From NCBI GenBank assembly GCA_948505485.1, contig CAOPQH010000046.1, positions 1 to 10,914 on the forward strand: DNA of 10,914 nucleotides. The letters are read 5' to 3'. The notes beneath the pieces are model-generated. The model saw only the letters and a list, made by a program, of their open reading frames with translations, did no database searches and was not told the origin of the DNA. Below, one piece after another: positions 1 through 6,682 of the stretch; position 1 is the stretch's first letter; each line of letters begins with the position of its first letter. Source of the DNA: an uncultured Clostridia bacterium (GTDB lineage: Bacteria; Bacillota; Clostridia; TANB77; CAG-508). The position numbers and the translations under genes are program-made.

Positions 1-1
1 T

Positions 2-2437
2 AATAATCAATATTCAGAAGTAGAATATGTGGCAGAAAATATTATAGATTTAGTAAGAGAAGAAGGATATAGATATAAAGATATATCTGTAATTACTAAA
101 AATATGGATACATACTCAAATTTAGTAAGGGCGATTTTTAACAAATACGAAATTCCTACATTTATAGATGAAAATAGGAGTTTAAACCAAAATATAATTG
201 TTCAATATTTATTGTCAATAATAGAAATATTCAATAAGAATTATTCATATGAATCTGTGTTTAATTATATAAAAACAAGGATAAATAATATAGATGAAGA
301 AGACATATTTAATTTAGAAAATTATTGTATCAAATGGAATATAAAGCATAATAAATGGAAAAAAGACTTTATATACGATTTAGATAAAAATAAGCAAGAA
401 GTAATTCGATTAAATGAAATTAGAAAGCAAATAATAAATCCATTAGTAGAATTGAAAAACAAAATTGACAAGGAAAAAACTGCTGATAGAATCACAAAAT
501 TAATATATGAATTTATGGTAGAACAAAATATAGAAGAAATTATTAAGAAAAAGATAGAATTATTAAATAAAGAGGGACTTATAGATATAGCAAATGAATA
601 TAAATCAAGTTATAATACAGTAATAAGTGTATTAGATGAGATTGTATTAATATTAAAAGATGAGAAGATGACTTTTGATAAATATATACAGATACTTAAA
701 ACAGGACTAAAAAACAGTGCTTTAAGTAAAATACCAGGGACCCAAGATCAAGTTATTGTAGGTGATGTAGATAGGTCTAGAAGTCATAAAGTTAAAGCAA
801 TATTTATTTTAGGAATTAATGATGGTGTATTTCCAAGTATAAACAAAAATGAAGGATTTTTTAATGATAAAGATAGAGAGACTTTAAAAAATAATGGAAT
901 AGAATTAGCTAATGGTACATTAGAGAATTTATATGAGGACAATTTTAATATATATAAAGCTTTAACAACGTCAGAAGAAAAATTATACTTATCTTATGCA
1001 TCTTCAGATCTTGAAGGAAAAACTTTAAGACCATCTATACTAATTTCTAAGTTAAAAAGGATTTTTCCTAAAATATCAGAAAAAAGCGATATAATAGATG
1101 ATAATGATATAATTTCAACAAAAAAAGCTACATATGAAAAGCTAATTAATAGAATTAGTGAACTAAAAGACCAAGAAATAGACAAAATATGGTATGATGT
1201 TTATTCATATTACAAAACAGAAGAAGATTGGAAGAAGCTATTAAATAAAGATTTGCAAGGTATTAATTATACAAATCTTCCAACAAAGATTAATGAAAAT
1301 AATATTAAAAAATTATACGGTAATGTATTAAATACAAGTATTTCAAAATTAGAAAAATATAGAGGTTGCCCATTTTCATATTACTTGCAATATGGTTTAA
1401 ATTTAAAAGAAAAGCAAGAGCAAAAGGTTAAAAATATTGATACTGGTACATTTATGCATGAAATTATTGATGAGTTTTTTAAAAGAGTTAAAGAAGAAGA
1501 AATCAAGTTGTCTGAAATAGAAGATATTCAAATAGAAAATATAGTAAATGATATTGTAAATTGTAAATTAAACTTACCTAAAAATTATATATTTATATCA
1601 AGTGCTAAATCAAAAGTATTAATTATAAGGCTTAAAAAGATATTATCAAAGGCGTTAAAATATATAATTCAAACTATTACACAAAGTAAATTTAATGTTT
1701 TAGGTACAGAATTAGAATTTGGATCAAATGGAAAATATAAACCTATTTGCATTAATTTAGAAAATGGAAAAAGAGTAGAGATTACAGGAAAAATAGATAG
1801 AATAGATGTTGGAAAAAACGAAGAAGGAAAGTTTTTAAGAATTATTGACTATAAATCTTCTGCAAAGAATATTGACTTAAATGATGTGTATGCTGGTATA
1901 CAAATTCAGTTATTAACTTATTTGGATGCTGTGTGTAAAGTAGAAGATTTTATGCCAGCAGGTATATTGTATTTTAGTTTGCTAGAGCAAATTGTGAAGT
2001 CTGATAAAAGGTTGACAGATGAAGAAATTGAAAATAAAATAAGAGATAATTTTAAAATGAAGGGATTAATTCTTGCAGATGTTAATATTGTAAAGTTGCA
2101 TGATAAAAATTTAGAAGTGGGAGCTTCAAATTTGGTGCCAGCATATATTGATAAGTCAGGAAATTTAAGTTCTTCAAGAACAAGTGGAGTAAATAGAGAA
2201 CAATTTGAGGTGTTGCAGAAATATATTTATAAGACTATAAAACAGATATCAAAAGAGATATTGTCTGGAAGTATAGAGTTAAAACCATATAATAAAAATG
2301 GAAGGACTCCTTGTATGTATTGTGATTATAAGTCTATTTGTGGGTTTAATTCAGGATTTTGTAAGAATGAGTATAATTATGTTGGTAAGCAGAGTAAAGA
2401 GGAGATTTTGGCTAAAATGAAGGAAGAAAACGAATAA
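2..2437 (+). CDS. addB: ATP-dependent helicase/deoxyribonuclease subunit B, 5'-truncated by window edge
   Basis: AddB is the second nuclease, Chi-recognising subunit of the AddAB complex, which resects double-strand breaks for RecA loading in the cytoplasm. The frame is open to the left edge: nine in-frame codons precede the GTG at 29 and still match AddB, so that GTG is not the start. About 811 codons are present of a family length near 1150. Numbered from the GTG, the inactive-helicase part includes a segment ending ILGINDGVFPS (about residues 259-269). The RecB-family nuclease has GKIDRID (587-593) and IIDYKSS with D607 and K609. Four cysteines for the AddB 4Fe-4S staple are visible: C447 in YRGCPFSYY, and C762, C765 and C771 in a CxxCx5C pattern. 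All key residues are intact, so the gene looks functional. addA, the usual next gene, does not follow. Codons toward the 3' end use more G-ending forms than the 5' part. Confidence 0.95.
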   Translation, partial: NNQYSEVEYVAENIIDLVREEGYRYKDISVITKNMDTYSNLVRAIFNKYEIPTFIDENRSLNQNIIVQYLLSIIEIFNKNYSYESVFNYIKTRINNIDEEDIFNLENYCIKWNIKHNKWKKDFIYDLDKNKQEVIRLNEIRKQIINPLVELKNKIDKEKTADRITKLIYEFMVEQNIEEIIKKKIELLNKEGLIDIANEYKSSYNTVISVLDEIVLILKDEKMTFDKYIQILKTGLKNSALSKIPGTQDQVIVGDVDRSRSHKVKAIFILGINDGVFPSINKNEGFFNDKDRETLKNNGIELANGTLENLYEDNFNIYKALTTSEEKLYLSYASSDLEGKTLRPSILISKLKRIFPKISEKSDIIDDNDIISTKKATYEKLINRISELKDQEIDKIWYDVYSYYKTEEDWKKLLNKDLQGINYTNLPTKINENNIKKLYGNVLNTSISKLEKYRGCPFSYYLQYGLNLKEKQEQKVKNIDTGTFMHEIIDEFFKRVKEEEIKLSEIEDIQIENIVNDIVNCKLNLPKNYIFISSAKSKVLIIRLKKILSKALKYIIQTITQSKFNVLGTELEFGSNGKYKPICINLENGKRVEITGKIDRIDVGKNEEGKFLRIIDYKSSAKNIDLNDVYAGIQIQLLTYLDAVCKVEDFMPAGILYFSLLEQIVKSDKRLTDEEIENKIRDNFKMKGLILADVNIVKLHDKNLEVGASNLVPAYIDKSGNLSSSRTSGVNREQFEVLQKYIYKTIKQISKEILSGSIELKPYNKNGRTPCMYCDYKSICGFNSGFCKNEYNYVGKQSKEEILAKMKEENE

Positions 2438-2489
2438 TTTTATGACTGTCAAGCTAGAACGATAAATTAGAATAGTAGAGAAATGTAGG

Positions 2490-2508
2490 GGGCGATTAGT
2501 AATCGCCC
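2490..2508. repeat. Perfect 8-bp inverted repeat with 3-base loop
   Basis: GGGCGATT (2490-2497), loop AGT, then AATCGCCC (2501-2508). The stem is perfect and strong for such an AT-rich genome. No T-run follows, so it is not a normal intrinsic terminator. It may be an RNA hairpin in the 3' region of the addB transcript or part of a repeat element. Confidence 0.7.
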
Positions 2509-2549
2509 GTGCTCCAACGGCTCTGCTGTTTTATAACCGCCAAGCTACC

Positions 2550-2602
2550 TGTCAATAGGGTGTTTTCTTTTTCGCAGGCTCAAAAGAAAAACGCTATTGA
2601 CA
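2550..2602. repeat. Imperfect inverted repeat, arms of about 21 bases
   Basis: The left arm starts TGTCAATAG (2550-2558) and continues to TTTTCTTTT (2563-2571). The right arm (2582-2602) is AAAAGAAAA, a short mismatch, then CTATTGACA. The two 9-bp blocks pair perfectly around a 3-4 base internal mismatch, with a loop of about 10 bases. Both ends carry TTGACA reading outward, and the right copy coincides with the predicted -35 box of the next gene. Confidence 0.7.
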
Positions 2603-2626
2603 CGCGTGACTACTCTACAATATTAA
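2597..2626 (+). promoter_or_regulatory. Predicted sigma-A promoter for the pgeF-like operon
   Basis: A perfect -35 box TTGACA lies at 2597-2602. A 4-of-6 match to the -10 box, TATTAA, lies at 2621-2626 with an 18-base spacer. This would start transcription about 15 bases before the initiation codon at 2649, overlapping the Shine-Dalgarno region and leaving a very short leader, which lowers confidence. The -35 lies inside the right arm of the inverted repeat. Confidence 0.35.
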
Positions 2627-2648
2627 ATTATTTATAGGAGGAGTTTTA

Positions 2649-3488
2649 ATGAGAGATTTGTCTAATAAAGATGTTGTTCATGTGGTTAGTAATGGTTTTG
2701 AGTTTTTGCAGTTTAGGAGATTGTTAGAATATAAAGATATTATAAATCATGCTTATAGTGTGGGTTTAAATACAAATTTCAGAACTGCTAGGGCTAATAA
2801 AGAATTGCTTTCAGATCAGGAATATGAAAATGCAATTAATGATTATAAGGGGTTATGTAATGCAATTAATGAGGATTATATAAAGGCTGTTAAGACTAAT
2901 CAGGATCATACTAATAATATTAAGATTGTGGAAAATAAGGTTAATGATGATAGTCCTGATTTTAATTTGCATGAATATGATAGAACTGATGGATTGATTA
3001 CTAATAAATCAGATATTATTCTTTCAACTACTAATGCTGATTGTATATTATTGTTGTTTTTTGATCCAGTAAAGAGGGTTATTGCAAATGTGCATTCTGG
3101 ATGGAAGGGAACTTTGCAAAGGATATCAGTTGTGGCCATTAAAAAAATGATTGATGAATATGGGTGTAATCCTAAAGATATTATTTGTTGTATTTGTCCA
3201 AGCATTAGAAAATGTCATTTTGAGGTAGATAAAGATGTGAAAGAGCAGTTTTATAATGAGTTTAAAGATTTAAATGAGATAGATGATATTATTGAGCAAA
3301 CATCTGATAATAAGTGGAATATAGATACTGTTTTAATTAATAAAGTTATTTTGGAGGATTTAGGTTTGAAGCAAAATAATATTATTGATAGTGGTCTTTG
3401 TAGTGTGTGTAATTGTGATAAGATACATTCTTTTAGGGTTGAGAAAGATGGTTATGGACTTGCAACTGCTTTAATAAAATTATGCTAA
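2649..3488 (+). CDS. pgeF: PgeF/YfiH-type laccase-domain protein (peptidoglycan editing factor family)
   Basis: This cytoplasmic family (formerly 'polyphenol oxidase', DUF152) includes E. coli YfiH/PgeF, which removes L-serine wrongly attached to UDP-MurNAc, and members with purine nucleoside phosphorylase or adenosine deaminase activity. The 279-aa length is normal or slightly long. The conserved metal-site residues are visible: H87 in NQDHT, C132 in NADCILL and H149 in VHSGWKGT. The family block CPSIRKCHFEV (183-193) follows, and a C-terminal SFRVEKDGYG segment replaces the usual SyRrdg..GR. The ATG is preceded by TAGGAGGAGTTTTA, an excellent Shine-Dalgarno. It leads a likely operon with the S66 carboxypeptidase 40 bases downstream. 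Codon use is unusual for the window: 10 of 24 lysines are AAG and many leucines are TTG. The family call is firm; the exact substrate is not deducible. Confidence 0.85.
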   Translation: MRDLSNKDVVHVVSNGFEFLQFRRLLEYKDIINHAYSVGLNTNFRTARANKELLSDQEYENAINDYKGLCNAINEDYIKAVKTNQDHTNNIKIVENKVNDDSPDFNLHEYDRTDGLITNKSDIILSTTNADCILLLFFDPVKRVIANVHSGWKGTLQRISVVAIKKMIDEYGCNPKDIICCICPSIRKCHFEVDKDVKEQFYNEFKDLNEIDDIIEQTSDNKWNIDTVLINKVILEDLGLKQNNIIDSGLCSVCNCDKIHSFRVEKDGYGLATALIKLC

Positions 3489-3528
3489 TATTAACATTTT
3501 TAAATAATGAATTTATAGGGAGGAATTT

Positions 3529-4449
3529 ATGATATTACCAAATAGATTAAAAGTTGGAGATACAATTGGAGTCGTTGCTCCTTCTGATCCTATTATTGGA
3601 GATAATATAGAAGAATTAAAAAGAGCAAAGGAGATTGTTGAAAGTGATGGATTTAAAGTAAAGTTTTCTAAAAATCTATTTTCGAATACTAAGGGTTATT
3701 CTGCAACTGCTAAAGAGAAGGCAGAAGATATAAATGGAATGTTTGCAAATAAAGATGTTAAAATGATTTGGTGTGCTAAAGGTGGAAATAATTCAAATTC
3801 TGTTTTTGATTATTTAGATTACAACTTAATAAGAAATAATCCTAAAATCATTTGTGGTTTTAGTGATATTACATCACTTATAAATATTATAAGTGAAAAA
3901 GTAGGTTTAGTAACATTTAGTAGCACAAATTTTAAGACTATTGCTACAGATGAAACAGATTATAGTTACAAAGAAGTAATTAATAGATTTGTAAATGGAA
4001 GCTTAGAATTAGGAAAAGAAAAATCAGGATATAAAACTATACAAGAGGGAGAAACAGAAGGGCAATTAATAGGTGGCAATTTAAATTTGACAAGTGAAAT
4101 GGTATGTGGTAAATTCTCGATTGATTTTACTGATAAAATATTGTTTATAGAAGATTTAGCATTTGAATCAGAGCCAGTTGCAATAAGTAATTATTTATAT
4201 TATATGAAACAAAATGGAGTTTTCAATAAGATAAAAGGCTTATGGATAGGTAATTATAATCATGAAAGTGGTGTTCAACTAGAAAAAATTGTTTTAGATG
4301 TTCTAGATGGGGAATATGATTTTCCAATAGTAAAATCAAATAATTTTGGACATATAGAAACAAAGACAGTAATTCCTATAGGAACAAAGGTAAAAATTGA
4401 TACAAGTAAAGAAATTAAAGTAGAGTTGATTGAGAAGTGCGTAAAATAA
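3529..4449 (+). CDS. S66-family serine peptidase: LD-carboxypeptidase / MccF-like
   Basis: S66 enzymes are cytoplasmic serine hydrolases. LdcA removes the terminal D-alanine from murein tetrapeptides during wall recycling, and MccF cleaves microcin C-type acyl-sulfamoyl adenylates. The 306-aa length is typical. The N-terminal signature LKVGDTIGVVAPSDP is at 7-21. The nucleophile S112 sits in ICGFSDITSL, the general-acid glutamate E208 in LFIEDL, and the catalytic histidine H275 in FGHIETK, giving the full Ser-Glu-His triad. The AKGGNNSN stretch before the nucleophile is closer to the MccF-like branch (GGxNSN) than to E. coli LdcA (RGGYG). Start: ATG after AGGGAGGAATTT. It lies 40 bases after pgeF and 32 before the uracil-DNA glycosylase gene, consistent with one operon. 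Wall recycling and self-immunity to a peptide-nucleotide antibiotic cannot be told apart from sequence alone. Confidence 0.88.
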   Translation: MILPNRLKVGDTIGVVAPSDPIIGDNIEELKRAKEIVESDGFKVKFSKNLFSNTKGYSATAKEKAEDINGMFANKDVKMIWCAKGGNNSNSVFDYLDYNLIRNNPKIICGFSDITSLINIISEKVGLVTFSSTNFKTIATDETDYSYKEVINRFVNGSLELGKEKSGYKTIQEGETEGQLIGGNLNLTSEMVCGKFSIDFTDKILFIEDLAFESEPVAISNYLYYMKQNGVFNKIKGLWIGNYNHESGVQLEKIVLDVLDGEYDFPIVKSNNFGHIETKTVIPIGTKVKIDTSKEIKVELIEKCVK

Positions 4450-4481
4450 ATGCTTTTCTTAAACATTAATAGGAGGTTTAT

Positions 4482-5037
4482 ATGTTCGAAACATGGGAAG
4501 AATTAGAAGAAGCAATTAAAGGTTGTAAAAAGTGTAAATTATGTAATGGTAGAAGAAATATTGTGTTTGGCACAGGAGATAAAAATGCAGATATAATGTT
4601 TATTGGTGAAGGTCCAGGTGCTGATGAAGATATTCAAGGTGAGCCATTTGTAGGCAAAGCTGGTAAATTGATGAATATGGCATTTGAAACTCTAGGTATA
4701 GATAGAGAGAAAGTTTATATTGCCAATATTGTAAAATGTAGGCCACCATCAAATAGAAATCCAGAAGATGATGAAGCACGGTGCTTGTTTAGATTATTTA
4801 AGAAATCAAGTAATGCTAGTTAAGCCTAAAATAATAGTTTTATTAGGAAGTGTTGCTTTAAAAAATATATTAGGAAAAGAATACGGGATAACTGCAAGTA
4901 GAGGGAAATGGATTGAAAAGAAAGAAATTTTTTATATGCCAACATGGCATCCAGCTGCTTTACTAAGAGATGAGACTAAAAAAATAGATTTTATCAATGA
5001 TTTAAAACTTGTATTAAATAAATATGATTTGAAATAG
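4482..5037 (+). pseudogene. Type-4 (Fe-S) uracil-DNA glycosylase, single-base frameshift
   Basis: Family-4 UDGs excise uracil from DNA and hold a 4Fe-4S cluster. The first frame (4482-4823) has cluster cysteines C15 and C18, the active-site motif GEGPGADED with GEPFVGKAG, and C86 in KCRPPSNRNP. The rest of the family, CLDYLRNQ, VLLGSVAL, the ITxxRGxW segment and the HPAALLR motif, is in another frame ending at 5037. Removing one base at about 4780-4782 (CGGT to CGT or CGG) joins them as NPEDDEARAC and gives a 184-aa protein of normal length. The fourth cluster cysteine is then 16 residues after C86, the family spacing. The first frame alone would stop at 4823 without the HPxxLLR motif. The second-frame ATGs at 4768/4771 lack a Shine-Dalgarno. 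The extra base may be a sequencing or assembly error, a true mutation, or a programmed +1 shift at the rare CGG codon. Start: ATG after TAGGAGGTTTAT. Confidence 0.85.
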
Positions 5038-5050
5038 CTGGTCAAACTAA

Positions 5051-5079
5051 TTGACTAACATAACAAATAATTATAAAAT
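5051..5079 (+). promoter_or_regulatory. Predicted sigma-A promoter for the GltD-like gene
   Basis: The -35 box TTGACT (5051-5056) is followed after 17 bases by TAAAAT (5074-5079), or after 15 by TATAAA (5072-5077). Transcription would begin near 5086, leaving a leader of about 65 bases. The -35 box is one arm of a small inverted repeat, GTCAA-actaa-TTGAC (5041-5055). With no following T-run it is more likely an operator or chance than a terminator. Confidence 0.4.
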
Positions 5080-5150
5080 AATTTAAATAGTATAGTAATT
5101 TTATCAATATATAAATTTTAATAATATTTTTTAATAAATGGAGAAGAGAA

Positions 5151-6404
5151 ATGGAGAGACTTGAAGAAATGAAATTAAAGTCAGAATATTGTTTGAATTG
5201 TAAATTAAAGCCATGTTCAATAAAAGGATGTCCACTAAATAACAACATACCTGAATTTATAAAATACGTAAAAGAAGAAAATTATAAAAAAGCATATGAA
5301 ATATTGCTAGAAACTACAGTGCTACAGCCTATATGTGGAAGGATATGCCCGCATAAGAAGCAATGTCAAGGCTCATGTGTTAGAGGTATAAAAGGAGAGC
5401 CTGTAAGTATTGGAGATTTAGAAACTTTTATTGGAGATATTGCAATAAAAAAAGGATATAAAATTCCTAAAAGAGATATAAAAATAAATAAAAGAGTAGC
5501 AGTAGTTGGAGGGGGACCTGCAGGACTTACTTGTGCAGCTTTTTTAGCAAGAGAAGGAATTAAAGTAACTATATATGAAAAATATGATTATCTTGGTGGT
5601 ATATTAGTACATGGTATACCAAATTTTAGATTACCTAAAGATATAGTAAGAGAAACAATAAATAAGATTTTGGAATTAGGAATAGATGTAAAATATAATC
5701 AGGAGATAGGAAAAACAATTACACTAGATGATTTAGAACAAAAATATGACTCGGTATTTTTGGGATTTGGAGCAAATATATCATCTAAAATGAGTATAGA
5801 AGGCGAATCATTAGATGGTGTATATGGAGGAAATGAACTTTTAGAATATTCTAAACATCCTAACTATAATGGTAAAACAATTGCTGTAATAGGCGGTGGA
5901 AATGTTGCTATGGACTGTGCTAGAACAATAAAAAGGTTAGGTGCAGAAAGTGTAAAAGTAATATATAGAAGAGCAGAAAAACAAATGCCAGCAGAAGAAA
6001 AAGAAGTAGAAGATGCTAAACAAGAAGGAATAGAATTTTTATTTCAAAATAATATTGTTAAAATCATAGGAAAAGAAAAAGTAGAGAAGTTAGAACTAAT
6101 AAAAACAGAATTAATACAAAAAGAAGGAGAAGATAGAGAGATACCTGTAAATATAGAAAATAGTAATTATATAATAGATGTAGATTATGTTGTAATGGCA
6201 ATTGGATCTTGTCCACAAAGTTTTGTAAAAGATTTAGGATTAAAATTAAACAAATGGGGATATATTGAAGTAGATGAAAATAAAAGAACATCAAAAGAAA
6301 AAATATATGCAGGAGGAGATATTGTAGGAGAAAGAGCAACAGTAGCTTGGGCAGCAAAATCAGGTAGAGATGCTGCTATGAGCATAATAGAAGCATTAAA
6401 ATAA
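5151..6404 (+). CDS. GltD-like FAD/Fe-S NAD(P)H oxidoreductase (glutamate synthase small-subunit family)
   Basis: Members of this family (GltD, NfnB) pass electrons between NAD(P)H, FAD and two N-terminal 4Fe-4S clusters. The cysteines are C14, C17, C22 and C27, then C62, C66, C72 and C76 in the ICGRICP...CQGSCVRG block. The first set has four residues between its last two cysteines, where classical GltD has three. FAD binding: VAVVGGGPAG (116-125). NAD(P) binding: IAVIGGGNVAMDCA (244-257), with YRRAEKQMPAEEKE (272-285). The C-terminal FAD motif is YAGGDIV (386-392). At 417 aa it is slightly short but complete. Start: ATG after GGAGAAGAGA. No glutamate synthase large subunit or NfnA partner is adjacent, so it may work alone or with a partner elsewhere; the electron acceptor is unknown. 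It ends at a bidirectional terminator. Confidence 0.85.
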   Translation: MERLEEMKLKSEYCLNCKLKPCSIKGCPLNNNIPEFIKYVKEENYKKAYEILLETTVLQPICGRICPHKKQCQGSCVRGIKGEPVSIGDLETFIGDIAIKKGYKIPKRDIKINKRVAVVGGGPAGLTCAAFLAREGIKVTIYEKYDYLGGILVHGIPNFRLPKDIVRETINKILELGIDVKYNQEIGKTITLDDLEQKYDSVFLGFGANISSKMSIEGESLDGVYGGNELLEYSKHPNYNGKTIAVIGGGNVAMDCARTIKRLGAESVKVIYRRAEKQMPAEEKEVEDAKQEGIEFLFQNNIVKIIGKEKVEKLELIKTELIQKEGEDREIPVNIENSNYIIDVDYVVMAIGSCPQSFVKDLGLKLNKWGYIEVDENKRTSKEKIYAGGDIVGERATVAWAAKSGRDAAMSIIEALK

Positions 6405-6427
6405 AAAAGGCTTAATTAGCCTTTTTT
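6403..6427. terminator. Bidirectional intrinsic terminator between convergent genes
   Basis: AAAAAAGGCT (6403-6412), a 5-base loop, then AGCCTTTTTT (6418-6427). The stem GGCT/AGCC is flanked by an A-run on one side and a T-run on the other, so it gives a U-tailed hairpin on both strands. It serves the GltD-like gene (+) and the 89-aa gene (-), whose TAA at 6414-6412 lies inside the hairpin. Confidence 0.85.
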
Positions 6428-6681
6428 GAATTTTCTATATTTGATTTTATTTTAAGTATTTTTTTCTTATAATTCTCTGTACTTATGTTATAATTTTTTA
6501 TTTGCTCCCTATACAATTGTTTAAGTCGTTTCTTTTGACTATCAGATAAATTCTTAGTTAATTCTAAAACATTTTCTGGTGTAATCCCTTTTTTTTCTAT
6601 TTCATCTTGAATTTTTAAAAGCATTTCTTTTTCTTTGTCTGGAACTATTTTTATGGATTCCATAAAATTTACATTACTCAT
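6412..6681 (-). CDS. Small charged helical protein, function unknown
   Basis: I do not recognise this 89-aa protein. It is lysine- and glutamate-rich with no signal peptide, membrane segment, cysteine or histidine. It should be almost all helix, with two likely coiled stretches (about 12-32 and 46-85) around an ITPENVLELTKNL segment. The frame also has an ATG at 6690, but that codon touches the GGAGG at 6695-6691 with no spacing; the ATG at 6681 has the normal 9-base spacing and begins MSNVNFMESIK. With that start it begins one base after the stop of the 557-aa gene, and its Shine-Dalgarno lies inside that gene, which indicates translational coupling. It is probably a small partner of the larger protein. 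Expression as a real gene is well supported by context; its role is not known. Confidence 0.75.
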   Translation of the reverse strand: MSNVNFMESIKIVPDKEKEMLLKIQDEIEKKGITPENVLELTKNLSDSQKKRLKQLYREQIKNYNISTENYKKKILKIKSNIENSKKAN

Positions 6682-6682
6682 A

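Larger units (their letters stand above)
2485..2610. repeat. GC-richer intergenic patch with two inverted repeats, possible dispersed repeat element
   Basis: This stretch between addB and the pgeF-like gene is visibly richer in G and C than its surroundings and does not read as coding. It holds a short hairpin (2490-2508) and a longer imperfect inverted repeat (2550-2602), with a stretch such as CCAACGGCTCTGC between them. A 7-base direct repeat, CAAGCTA, occurs at 2450-2456 and 2541-2547. The composition and paired inverted repeats resemble small non-coding repeat elements scattered between genes in Clostridia. Only one copy is in this window, so the repeat status is inference. Confidence 0.45.

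Noticed and set aside
29..31. GTG at 29 as the addB start
   Set aside because: In-frame codons continue to the left edge and match AddB (EVEYVAENI), and there is no Shine-Dalgarno; the real start is outside the window.
4768..5037. Separate 89-aa gene starting at ATG 4768
   Set aside because: It contains only the C-terminal half of a type-4 uracil-DNA glycosylase, has no ribosome binding site, and joins exactly to the preceding frame after removal of one base.
5041..5055. GTCAA-actaa-TTGAC as terminator of the pgeF operon
   Set aside because: The stem is only 5 bp and no T-run follows; the right arm is better explained as a -35 box.
5042..5248. Hydrophobic 68-codon open frame on the - strand between the glycosylase and GltD-like genes
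   Set aside because: It overlaps the start of the well-supported GltD-like gene and its promoter, and no Shine-Dalgarno was recognised for it.
6064..6357. Leu/Phe-rich open frame on the - strand inside the GltD-like gene
   Set aside because: It is the antisense shadow of an A-rich coding sequence, with no ribosome binding site and composition typical of such shadows. The frames at 6185-6385, 8824-9102 and 9293-9505 are rejected for the same reason.
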